Of a DNA stretch of 64,000 nucleotides, positions 8,861 through 16,725 are shown piece after piece. This DNA is from Sphingobacterium sp. HMA12 (GTDB lineage Bacteria; Bacteroidota; Bacteroidia; Sphingobacteriales; Sphingobacteriaceae). The stretch is taken from positions 631,704 to 695,703 of the forward strand of contig NZ_BEYR01000002.1 in the NCBI RefSeq assembly GCF_002933815.1. Reading direction: 5' to 3'. Each line of letters starts with the position of its first letter. The first letter of the stretch is position 1. Below the pieces are notes generated by a model that was not told where the DNA came from, searched no databases, and saw nothing but the letters and a program-made list of their open reading frames with translations. Made by a program: the position numbers and the translations under genes.

Positions 8861-10603
8861 ATGAAAAAAATATTATTTTCAATACTAATTACGAGTACAG
8901 TGGTGTCTTGTAATATCGATAGAAATCCTTATGGCTCTATGGATGCGGATCTAGTTACCCAAGATCCGGAGGCGAATTTAGGCGCGCTCATGAATGGTAC
9001 ATATGGCCAGCTCAAAGCTTGGTCTGATCCAATGCATCGCCTTGGTGAATATGCCGGGGATAACATGATGATTCGCGGTACTTCAACCGATGATTTCTAT
9101 TCTTTTATTTCGTTTGCTAGAAATTCGGAAAATTATCGGTTGCAGACATTTTGGGATTATGGCTATAAGGCAGTTGCTCAGGCGTCTAATATTATCAAAT
9201 TAGTGAAGGAGGGGCAGAGTGCCGAAATTGATAATCAATTGGGCGAATGTTATTACATCCGGGGGATGATGTATTTCTATCTATGCCGTGCTTTTGGTAA
9301 ACCTTATTACCAAAATCCAGAGACTAACCTTGGGGTCCCAATTGTTAACGGTACACCAGATGATGTAATTAATGACCTTAATTTGCCTGATCGCTCTACG
9401 GTAAAACAGACTTATGAACAGGCGATCAGCGATTTGAAAAAAGCGGAGTCGCTGATGACTATTAACAAGGGGGCGATTTTTGCTTCTAAAGAAGCTGCGC
9501 AAGCGATGTTGTCTCGGATTTATCTATATATGAGTGGCACCTACAAGACTCCTAATGCTGCGTATGCACGTCTTTCTGTTGAATATGCCGATAAAGTGAT
9601 CAATTCGGGGCAATATGTTTTATTGGCCCGCGATCAATTTATGAAATATAATACATTAAGGCCAGAAGATAATAAGGAGACCATTTTTGCAATAAAACGA
9701 TTATCTACAGAGTTTACAAGTGATGATTTTGAAAATTCAATTGGTAGTATGTATGCCAATATCAATGGTATTGGTTGGGGAGAAATGTATGCCAGTGCGA
9801 AATATTTGAATCTGTTGGATCAGGACGGAAGAAATGATTGGAGACCGGGGCATGTGAAAATGCTTGATGCCCGTGCTGCATTTATTGGACCAACTTATGA
9901 AAAGGACACTAAAACAGGTGATTATACCGAGGTTTTCAGATTCATCAAATATGAAGAAACAAAAGATAAGCTAGGGAATATTTTAAAAGCTAATAACTAC
10001 GTCCAGGCTCCTATCACACGTAATGGTAATGTTGTCACTTGTAAAGATGGTGATCAAACCTATACCTTGACTGTAAAAAACGCGCAGGAAGAAAGTTATA
10101 CTATTAAATATAAAGATGGTAAGATCTATGATGGTTATGTTGATTACTTTATCACATTAAATAGTGGCTATCCGCAGTTCTTTATCTACAAATGTGCTCG
10201 TGAAGGAGAGGACTCACAATTGCATTCTCCTGTAATTAGTCGTTTGGGCGAAATATATTTGAATCGTGCGGAGGCAAACGCGAAGTTGGGTAATTATGGA
10301 GCCGCCTTAACCGATTTAAATTTAATCCGTACGCGATCTGTGGAAAATGGAGCATACCCAAGTTTAGATGTGTCTAACGCTAGTAAACTGATTGATCGGG
10401 AGCGTCAACTAGAGCTGGCTTATCAGGCAGAAAGAAGTTATGACGTGTTTAGGAATGGGGAGGAGCTCGTTAGGCAATATCCCGGTCCTCATAGTCAATA
10501 TGATAATGTGCCCGCAACGGATTTTCGGGTGACTTATTTTATTCCCCAAGCTGCAATAAATTCCTATCCTGGGGTGTTGACACAAAACCCAACGGCAAAT
10601 TAA
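8861..10603 (+). CDS. SusD/RagB-family surface lipoprotein
   Basis: A 580-residue SusD-like lipoprotein. I start it at the ATG giving MKKILFSILITSTVVSC (Cys17), because the frame's earlier ATG (8849) would put uncleaved MDIT in front of a classic lipoprotein signal. Family blocks seen: QASNIIKLV, ECYYIRGMMYFYLCRAFGKPYY, AAQAMLSRIYLYM, a C-terminal RLGEIYLNRAEANAKLGNYG, and RQLELAYQAERSYDVFRNG. It works with the SusC directly upstream, binding substrate at the surface. It differs from the first pair's SusD in length and sequence, so the two pairs probably import related but distinct ligands. Confidence 0.95.
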   Translation: MKKILFSILITSTVVSCNIDRNPYGSMDADLVTQDPEANLGALMNGTYGQLKAWSDPMHRLGEYAGDNMMIRGTSTDDFYSFISFARNSENYRLQTFWDYGYKAVAQASNIIKLVKEGQSAEIDNQLGECYYIRGMMYFYLCRAFGKPYYQNPETNLGVPIVNGTPDDVINDLNLPDRSTVKQTYEQAISDLKKAESLMTINKGAIFASKEAAQAMLSRIYLYMSGTYKTPNAAYARLSVEYADKVINSGQYVLLARDQFMKYNTLRPEDNKETIFAIKRLSTEFTSDDFENSIGSMYANINGIGWGEMYASAKYLNLLDQDGRNDWRPGHVKMLDARAAFIGPTYEKDTKTGDYTEVFRFIKYEETKDKLGNILKANNYVQAPITRNGNVVTCKDGDQTYTLTVKNAQEESYTIKYKDGKIYDGYVDYFITLNSGYPQFFIYKCAREGEDSQLHSPVISRLGEIYLNRAEANAKLGNYGAALTDLNLIRTRSVENGAYPSLDVSNASKLIDRERQLELAYQAERSYDVFRNGEELVRQYPGPHSQYDNVPATDFRVTYFIPQAAINSYPGVLTQNPTAN

Positions 10604-10669
10604 TATGTATATACAACTAGTTGTTTAGTTGGATAATGTAAATCAGAATTAAAGTAAAAATTTTGTTTT

Positions 10670-10707
10670 AAATAGGCTGGTAATAACAATTACCGGCCTA
10701 TTTTTTA
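10670..10707 (+). terminator. rho-independent terminator after the second susC/susD unit
   Basis: A 15-bp stem (AAATAGGCTGGTAAT with ATTACCGGCCTATTT, one G-U), AACA loop and a T run. It separates the SusC/SusD pair from the downstream CDCL operon. Confidence 0.9.
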
Positions 10708-10949
10708 TTTATAAAAGGGTATGTATTTGTTGTCGTTTTTTAATTTTTTAACTCTACTAGTTTTATTCTTTTTTTATATTGTTTTTTATGTTAATTGTTG
10801 TTTTTTTTGAGCTTTTTGTTTTTGTTTATTCCTTTTGTGTTAAATAATATTTAATTTTTATGTTTTATTATCTTTAGATAGTGTTTTATTTTTATATTTT
10901 TTATATATTTGAATTGACTGATATGTATTTTGTTAATTAACTTAATTTT
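10708..10949 (+). promoter_or_regulatory. very T-rich leader with candidate promoter for the CDCL operon
   Basis: About 240 bp of extremely A/T-rich DNA with long T runs and no gene. TATATTTG at 10904-10911 is a perfect match to the Bacteroidota -7 box TAnnTTTG, 38 nt before the first cytolysin-like gene. No clear TTTG lies at the expected -33 distance (only TGTTTT), so the promoter may need an activator or may be weak. The base bias is stronger than in other leaders of the window and could reflect silencing or an acquired origin. Confidence 0.4.
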
Positions 10950-12128
10950 ATGAAAAAAACAATTAAAATTTTATTTGTTGTGTCAACTGTTGTCTCTGTT
11001 TTTTCCTGTAAAAAGAATGAAATTTTCAGAACCAATGATGATGTGCCTACTGTAAAAGGTTATGTTTCCCAATTTAAGGGAATGCCCCGTTATTCGCCTG
11101 GACCTATTAAGGTGAACGTTCAAGATACTAAAAGTATTTATGACCTTTTGGAAGGAAGAAAACAAACTGCTGCGGAAGTAATTAGAGACAGTGTTTGGAG
11201 CAATGGAAAAGGGAGGACGCTTTTTCTAAGATCAAATGAAATTCCTGCCTTAACTGAAAATATCCGTAGGCAGTTGTATCTCGGAGCTATTTTAAAAGGT
11301 GAGGATGCAGGTAGGGTGGAGAATTTTGTTCCGGTCTCCTTGGCGCCTGATGAGAGAAATCCAATTACTATTTATGCGACCTTCCCGACAGACAGCACCT
11401 CTAGAGTATTGACTAAGCTAGGGCCAGGGTTTGATAAAGCTTATATACAGACAGCGCTAAAAAATGGTAGTGGAGAACAGTTGCAGTCGTTTAGTTACGA
11501 TATGGCATCATTTAATAGTTATCAGGAGATGAAACTATCATTTAATGCAAATCTTAATATTGCAGGTCTTTTTAAACTGACTGTGCATGATTCTACTCAT
11601 TTGTCAAATAATAAAACACGAGTGAGGGCGGAATTTACACAAGAAAATTTTTCTGTTAATATTGAGCCACCTATATATGAACCTTTTGTAAAACCGACTG
11701 TTCCCAAAAGTCGATTTGGAACTTTTGATCCTGTTATTGTTAGTTCTGTGACCTATGGTAGAAAAGGTATTATGACATTTGAATCGGATTCGAGCTATAA
11801 GGCTGTTAATACTAGTATTACAGCTGTGTTTAATCTTCCTGCTACCAAGTTAAAGGCGGCCGCTGACGGACAAAACCTCCTTACACTTGGTTTGTCACAG
11901 TCGCAAGTAAATACAATTAATAATGCACAGATAAAAGTTTATCTAATCGGTCCACAGGGCAAAGATATTATCCATATTATCCAGGGAGTAAAAGGCTTTG
12001 CTTCGTTAATTGCGAATGGAGGGGAATATTCATGGCAAAGTCCGGGTACGCCGCTGTATTACTCATTGAACTATATGAGTGACTTTAGTACGCATTGGAC
12101 GAATTTTCAGGTGGACACATATAAATAA
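10950..12128 (+). CDS. short cholesterol-dependent-cytolysin-like (CDCL) lipoprotein, first
   Basis: A 392-residue lipoprotein (lipobox VFSC, Cys20) with the pore-forming core of the thiol-activated cytolysin family. Family landmarks in order are: LYLGAILKGED (109-119, matching the YPGAL block), SSVTYGRKGIMTFES (265-279, matching the VSSVxYGRxxYxKLET block) and SPGTPLYYSLNYMSD (364-378, matching PGVPISYTxxFLKDN). The protein ends just after this last block, so the family's C-terminal domain 4 with the Trp-rich undecapeptide and cholesterol-recognition loops is absent. It therefore matches the short CDCL class, not a cholesterol-binding toxin. It is the first gene of a four-gene unit with a second short CDCL, a protease and a long CDCL. 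Likely role: an oligomerising pore subunit. The target membrane is unknown. Confidence 0.85.
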   Translation: MKKTIKILFVVSTVVSVFSCKKNEIFRTNDDVPTVKGYVSQFKGMPRYSPGPIKVNVQDTKSIYDLLEGRKQTAAEVIRDSVWSNGKGRTLFLRSNEIPALTENIRRQLYLGAILKGEDAGRVENFVPVSLAPDERNPITIYATFPTDSTSRVLTKLGPGFDKAYIQTALKNGSGEQLQSFSYDMASFNSYQEMKLSFNANLNIAGLFKLTVHDSTHLSNNKTRVRAEFTQENFSVNIEPPIYEPFVKPTVPKSRFGTFDPVIVSSVTYGRKGIMTFESDSSYKAVNTSITAVFNLPATKLKAAADGQNLLTLGLSQSQVNTINNAQIKVYLIGPQGKDIIHIIQGVKGFASLIANGGEYSWQSPGTPLYYSLNYMSDFSTHWTNFQVDTYK

Positions 12129-12142
12129 TTGTATTTAATTTT

Positions 12143-12176
12143 CCATGTATAAGCCTTTTCTTTGACTTATACATGG
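12143..12176 (+). other. intercistronic hairpin between the two short CDCL genes
   Basis: A perfect 11-bp inverted repeat (CCATGTATAAG with CTTATACATGG) around a 12-nt loop, filling most of the 64-nt gap. No T run follows, so it is not a normal terminator. It may stabilise or process the mRNA and so set different amounts of the two short subunits, or terminate partially. Confidence 0.6.
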
Positions 12177-12192
12177 ACTAACCTAATTTATT

Positions 12193-13347
12193 ATGTTAAG
12201 TAAAAAAGTACTTGTAGTATTTGCCTTTGCCTTTTTTTTGCTAAATTCCTGTCAAAAGGATAGTGAGGTGACTCTTGTTTCGAATAGTTCTCCAAAACTT
12301 CTTGCCGAGATTTACTCTTCCCTAAAAATAGAAAAAGTAGATCCTATTTTCTTGAATAGAAGCAAAAGTGAGTTAAAAGATCTGTTGGATAATAGAAAGC
12401 AAAATGCGCTGTATTTTATTGAGGATAGTATGTGGAATGGAGGTAGGACCAAAATATATAGATCCGATGAGGTTGTTGTGACGCCTAATAACGAAGATTA
12501 TGTGTACCCTGGTTCGATTATAAAAAGTGCATCTGTCGTCAGTGGTAATTTTGCTCCGTTGAAAGGTTATACTCGGAAACCTATCCAAGTGTCCGCAACT
12601 TTCGTTTCAGATAAAGCTTTCGGTACGATAGATGTCCCTTCTCTATCTAAAACGCGTGTGTTTCTGAGGGATGCATTAATGAGCCCAGGGTTCTCCGGGA
12701 ATCAATTGGAGGACTTTTCGTTTTCTGCTTCGTCCTTTTCCTCTTATGAGGAATCTAAAATGTCTTTTGGCTATAATGCGAACCACAAGAGTCTTTTTTC
12801 TTCAGTAAACTCATCCTTTAATCAAACGAATGGTAAGACAAGTTACAATACAGGTTTAATAATGACTTACACCGTCAAGAATTTTACTTTAAGTATGTCA
12901 GATCCTCAGATTGGGGAACTGATTGATTACCAGAAGACCCCAGCAAGTGTTTTTGAGGGAGTTTCGCCAGTGTATGTCGACGCTGTGACATATGGTAGAT
13001 TCGGTTTTATAATGATTGAAACTAATTTTTATGAAGAGACCGCAAAAAAGACATTTGAAAAACTTATTAAAAAATGGTTTAAAAAAACAAATGAAACATT
13101 TTCGTCTGAAGAATTGCAGGTGTTTAGTAATTCCCGTCTAACGGTTTACTTGATGGGAAGTCCAAATGCTGCAGTTATTCAAATGATTGACAAACCACAA
13201 AGTATCGAGGGTTTTTCTTCTTTTGTCACGGAGAACTTGGGTGAATTTACAGCTTCAGATCCGGGAGTTCCTATTCAGTTTACGTTGAAATACCTTAAAG
13301 ACAACACTTATTTTAAACCTTTATTTCATGTTGATTATTACAATTAA
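12193..13347 (+). CDS. short cholesterol-dependent-cytolysin-like (CDCL) lipoprotein, second
   Basis: A 384-residue lipoprotein (lipobox LLNSC, Cys20; QKDSE follows). It is a clear paralogue of the preceding gene and closer to classical cytolysins at the key blocks: DYVYPGSIIKSAS (102-114), SPVYVDAVTYGRFGFIMIET (258-277), and DPGVPIQFTLKYLKDN (356-371). It stops 13 residues later, so domain 4 is missing. Both short proteins share an LKDLLDNRKQNA / IYDLLEGRKQTA segment near residue 60-75. Two different short subunits in one operon suggest a mixed ring or subunits with different partners. It lies 20 nt upstream of the protease gene. Confidence 0.87.
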   Translation: MLSKKVLVVFAFAFFLLNSCQKDSEVTLVSNSSPKLLAEIYSSLKIEKVDPIFLNRSKSELKDLLDNRKQNALYFIEDSMWNGGRTKIYRSDEVVVTPNNEDYVYPGSIIKSASVVSGNFAPLKGYTRKPIQVSATFVSDKAFGTIDVPSLSKTRVFLRDALMSPGFSGNQLEDFSFSASSFSSYEESKMSFGYNANHKSLFSSVNSSFNQTNGKTSYNTGLIMTYTVKNFTLSMSDPQIGELIDYQKTPASVFEGVSPVYVDAVTYGRFGFIMIETNFYEETAKKTFEKLIKKWFKKTNETFSSEELQVFSNSRLTVYLMGSPNAAVIQMIDKPQSIEGFSSFVTENLGEFTASDPGVPIQFTLKYLKDNTYFKPLFHVDYYN

Positions 13348-13367
13348 GTCTTTTGATTCGGGTACTT

Positions 13368-14915
13368 ATGAACTTTGATGCACTTTTGGACCGGAAAATT
13401 AGATTTATGAATTTTCTGTTTCTTTTATTGTTATTTCTGATAGTGTCGTGCAAGAAAAAGGATGAAAGTATTGTGGATACTTCACAGATTTCTTCTGATA
13501 AAGTATTGGATTCTATTTATCTATATGCTAAAGATGTCTATTTATGGAACGAATACTTGCCGGAATGTCGTGTTTTTAATCCTCAGAAATATTATAGGAG
13601 AGAGAATAATGCATTGGAAAATTACTTAGATGAGATTCAGGGAATAGGTAAATATGCGGTTGATTCCATAACAGGTTTTCATTATGAGAATAAAGTCCCA
13701 AATAGTGCCCGCGCCAAATACTCTACAATCATAAATGTTAATGAAGATAGCGGAAATGGTGATACTGATTTTGGAATTTCTGTAGCCAGAACCAAGCTCG
13801 GTAGATTCTATATTGCATGGGTGGATCATAATTCTCCCGCTGGAGAGAGTGAGATTAAAAGGGGAGATCGGGTACTTTCGATTAATAATAGATTGCTTGA
13901 TTCGACTATGGGGTCTCTTCGATATCTGCAAGAGATGCTGCAAAGCCAGTTTGTAACAATGGAGATTGAAACAGATGGAAAAAATCGGTTGGCACGATTG
14001 GGGGCAAAGCCTTATCGGCAAAACCCGGTGCTGAAGGCGAAAATAATTGAAAAAGGGAATGATAAAACGGGGTACTTGGCTTTAAAAAGTTTTGCTCATT
14101 TAAAAAATTCTCAAATTATTTTGGATGCTGTTTTTAGTGATTTTGCTCAAGTTGGTATTAATGAATTGATTCTGGATCTACGCTATAATTTGGGAGGGTA
14201 TCAAAATACATGCGTTTATCTAGCGAATAATGTCGCTGGATCAGCTCTAGCTGGTAAACTTATGTTTAGTGAGATTTATAATAGAAAGATGCAAGAAGGA
14301 GAAGCTGAGATTTTAAAAAAACAACCTATTCTAACGGAAACTAATCAGCCCGTTATTATAGATGGAAAAATAGCAACACTTTTCGATTTAAATTATAAGG
14401 TTGAAAACAATCGGTATTATTTTAAAAAAATTGGGGCTTTAAATGGTATAAAAAAGATAACATTTATTGTAAGTAATGCGACAGCCTCGGCAAGTGAATT
14501 GCTGATCAATATATTGGCTCCTTATTTAGATGTTGAGGTTTTAGGTGTTGCTGGCAGTATAAGCGATTTCCCTGTGGTTACTTACGGTAAACCTGTGGGT
14601 TTTTTTGATATAAACATTGATCACTATAAACTCTATCTTGCGATGTACAGGATGGAAAATGCATTGGGTAATGGAAATTACTACGATGGGTTTTCTACTA
14701 AGAAAAGTTTTCTGGATAATGTTTCCTTGGATTTTGGTAATGAAAGAGATGATGTGATTGCTTATATTTTAGGTCTGCTTCCAAAGTCTTTGGCGAAAAA
14801 TAAATCTCATAAACCGAGTGTTGAAATTGAGAATTCATTGATTGAAAATGAAAGGGGCGATGAAACTCTTAAAGGTTTAGTCAAGTCTTTTGACAATGTA
14901 AAATTAAAAAAATAG
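13368..14915 (+). CDS. S41-family (tail-specific type) serine protease lipoprotein with PDZ domain
   Basis: A 515-residue peptidase of the CtpA/Tsp family. After a lipoprotein signal (FLIVSC, Cys28) comes an S41 N-terminal helical region with VYLWNEYLP. A PDZ-like domain (about 133-200, DFGISVA to GDRVLSINN) and the S41 core follow, with LILDLRYNLGG (267-277), TASASE (372-377) and YGKPVG (406-411). Catalytic Ser374 and Lys408 are both present. The core contains an insertion just before the Lys compared with chloroplast CtpA. It lies between cytolysin-like genes, 20 nt after one and one base before the next, which points to a role in processing or activating those toxins, or in quality control. 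Start: ATG 13368 supplies positive charges before the hydrophobic stretch; TTG 13353 and ATG 13407 are alternatives. Confidence 0.88.
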   Translation: MNFDALLDRKIRFMNFLFLLLLFLIVSCKKKDESIVDTSQISSDKVLDSIYLYAKDVYLWNEYLPECRVFNPQKYYRRENNALENYLDEIQGIGKYAVDSITGFHYENKVPNSARAKYSTIINVNEDSGNGDTDFGISVARTKLGRFYIAWVDHNSPAGESEIKRGDRVLSINNRLLDSTMGSLRYLQEMLQSQFVTMEIETDGKNRLARLGAKPYRQNPVLKAKIIEKGNDKTGYLALKSFAHLKNSQIILDAVFSDFAQVGINELILDLRYNLGGYQNTCVYLANNVAGSALAGKLMFSEIYNRKMQEGEAEILKKQPILTETNQPVIIDGKIATLFDLNYKVENNRYYFKKIGALNGIKKITFIVSNATASASELLINILAPYLDVEVLGVAGSISDFPVVTYGKPVGFFDINIDHYKLYLAMYRMENALGNGNYYDGFSTKKSFLDNVSLDFGNERDDVIAYILGLLPKSLAKNKSHKPSVEIENSLIENERGDETLKGLVKSFDNVKLKK

Positions 14916-14916
14916 T

Positions 14917-16560
14917 ATGAATAATAAACATGTAAATTATCTATTGATGATTGTACTATTTTGCTTTTTATCTTCTTGTAAAAAGGAAATTAATGTACAT
15001 TCAGACCGAGCGGGGGCGGGCTTTTCCAAGCTTAGGAAATCGGCCATTTCTCCAATTAGCATAGATGCTGGTAAATTGAACGCACAAGTTATGGCTAAAG
15101 GCTCTGGTTTGGTTGCTGGTACCTATAAAGATCGTGATTTTCTGGAGCCTACCTCCTCTCAAGTTGCCTTTATTGAAGCATTCAAATCAGATATTTTTGT
15201 AGTTGCTCCAGAGATGGGACTAAATGTTTTTCCCGGAGCTATACTTGATGGGCATAGTATAAAAGGAGATTTGTTTGCGCCAACTGTAATGACTAATATT
15301 GGTAGTGCAATACGTCCAATTAATATTTCTACAAGCCTACCGGTTAGCCCTGGCAAGGTTGCTAAAACTATTATGATGCGGCCAAGCAATGATCGGGCTT
15401 TTGTCCGCGCAGCGCTGAAGGATCTAAGTACATTGTATGCTGGTAAAATAGGTGCGGCAAAATTGAAGTACGAAATGATTTCTTTTAGTAATTACAAAAT
15501 GCTAAAGACCCTGTATGGTTACAATAAGAATATTGATCTATTCCTGTATAAGCAACAAAACGGGAATAATAGTGGCGAGCAAACCGTGACAAAATCTTAC
15601 GGTTTTATGTTAAGGTTTTATCAGGAGAACTTTAATATAAAGGTAGATCTTCCTGTTTCAAATGATGAGTTGTTTGATCCTACTGGTTTGGATACCGCAG
15701 CAATTTTTAACGGAAGAAGTCCATACTATGTTGGCGGGGTGACCTATGGCAGGATGGGGATAATGACAATCGAATCCAATGATGATTCCGCAGCTGTTCA
15801 TAATGCCTTTACAAAACAAATTGGAATTTTGCAAGGATTGTTGGGTGGTGGAACTACATTGACAAGCGAAGAAAAACGTATTATCAAGGATTCTGAGATG
15901 CGCTATGCTATTACTGGACCTAATGGTACCCAGTTAAAATCGGATCTTATCTCACTTAATAGTGTTGAGGGATTTGTGGAGGCATTAAAGAAAGGATCCA
16001 CATTCTCTGAAAATGATCCCGGGGTTCCCATTAGTTTTCAATTGCGTTATCTAACAGATGATACCGCAGTAGAATCCGAATTTCAGATCCGGTATGGGCC
16101 TTATCCGCAGCCTTACGCAAGATTTGAATATGAGGACATCGAATATGAACATTATTCTTCCCAAGGGATTCCGATGGAAATTAGAAAGGGAAAAGTTTAT
16201 ATCAAATTATATGCTGATAATGCTGCAACAATACCTGTTGGTGGTTATAATTTTCTAAAGATTAAATATAAGTATGAGCATCGTTCAAGAACCCTAACGG
16301 CAGATTATGAAACAGCTTATGATGATAGCGAATATGTGACTGAAGATTTTAATTCTGCACAATATCGATCCAAAGGAAGTAATTATTTTTTCGGTTTTGA
16401 CTCGGATATTTCCATGTCGATTAAAGGTCCTGTCCCAAAGTCAACGCCGCAAAAACCCAGAGCTAATATGACAGGGCATACAGCTTATTATATAAATACA
16501 TACTTTGTTGAAGATGGCTTGGGGTATAGGAAACTGCCTACTAAGGGCGTGACATGGTAA
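14917..16560 (+). CDS. long cholesterol-dependent-cytolysin-like (CDCL) lipoprotein with extra C-terminal domain
   Basis: A 547-residue lipoprotein (lipobox FLSSC, Cys21). Residues about 45-395 are the cytolysin core: NVFPGAILDGHS (103-114), YYVGGVTYGRMGIMTIES (270-287) and DPGVPISFQLRYLTDD (367-382). Unlike the two short paralogues it continues for about 150 residues (398-547), a Tyr-rich, probably beta-rich domain in the place of cytolysin domain 4. It has no Trp-rich undecapeptide and does not resemble domain 4. In the known two-component CDCL toxins of Elizabethkingia a long subunit works with a short one, so this is the likely binding or initiating subunit. The GLLGGG stretch (308-312) resembles the flexible glycine turns of pore-forming folds. 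It is the last gene of the operon and a terminator follows. Confidence 0.87.
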   Translation: MNNKHVNYLLMIVLFCFLSSCKKEINVHSDRAGAGFSKLRKSAISPISIDAGKLNAQVMAKGSGLVAGTYKDRDFLEPTSSQVAFIEAFKSDIFVVAPEMGLNVFPGAILDGHSIKGDLFAPTVMTNIGSAIRPINISTSLPVSPGKVAKTIMMRPSNDRAFVRAALKDLSTLYAGKIGAAKLKYEMISFSNYKMLKTLYGYNKNIDLFLYKQQNGNNSGEQTVTKSYGFMLRFYQENFNIKVDLPVSNDELFDPTGLDTAAIFNGRSPYYVGGVTYGRMGIMTIESNDDSAAVHNAFTKQIGILQGLLGGGTTLTSEEKRIIKDSEMRYAITGPNGTQLKSDLISLNSVEGFVEALKKGSTFSENDPGVPISFQLRYLTDDTAVESEFQIRYGPYPQPYARFEYEDIEYEHYSSQGIPMEIRKGKVYIKLYADNAATIPVGGYNFLKIKYKYEHRSRTLTADYETAYDDSEYVTEDFNSAQYRSKGSNYFFGFDSDISMSIKGPVPKSTPQKPRANMTGHTAYYINTYFVEDGLGYRKLPTKGVTW

Positions 16561-16582
16561 ATTCTTGGTTATTATGTGTTAT

Positions 16583-16620
16583 AAATGGCTTTACTTCACG
16601 GTAAAGCCATTTTTGTTTTT
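16583..16620 (+). terminator. rho-independent terminator of the CDCL operon
   Basis: A perfect 12-bp stem (AAATGGCTTTAC with GTAAAGCCATTT), 6-nt loop and a T-rich tail. It closes the four-gene toxin unit before der. Confidence 0.9.
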
Positions 16621-16647
16621 CTGTCTCCATAATCCCTTTTGAATCCG

Positions 16648-16655
16648 TATCTTTG
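16648..16655 (+). promoter_or_regulatory. candidate -7 element for der-cysS
   Basis: TATCTTTG matches TAnnTTTG exactly and lies 71 nt upstream of the der start codon. A good -33 TTTG is not visible at the usual distance, so only the -7 box is supported. Confidence 0.45.
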
Positions 16656-16725
16656 TACCCTTAACGTGTAATTTAGCATAAAAGTGCCATCTGCTGTGAT
16701 AGTGGATGGATCAAATAAAATAAAT

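Noticed and set aside
10950..16560. Calling the three cytolysin-like proteins true cholesterol-dependent cytolysins
   Set aside because: No undecapeptide or domain 4 is present; the short forms end right after the PGVPI-type block and the long form has an unrelated tail.
16684..16725. Upstream GTG start for der
   Set aside because: It would add 14 residues before a standard Der N terminus; the ATG at 16726 gives [14 protein letters not shown].
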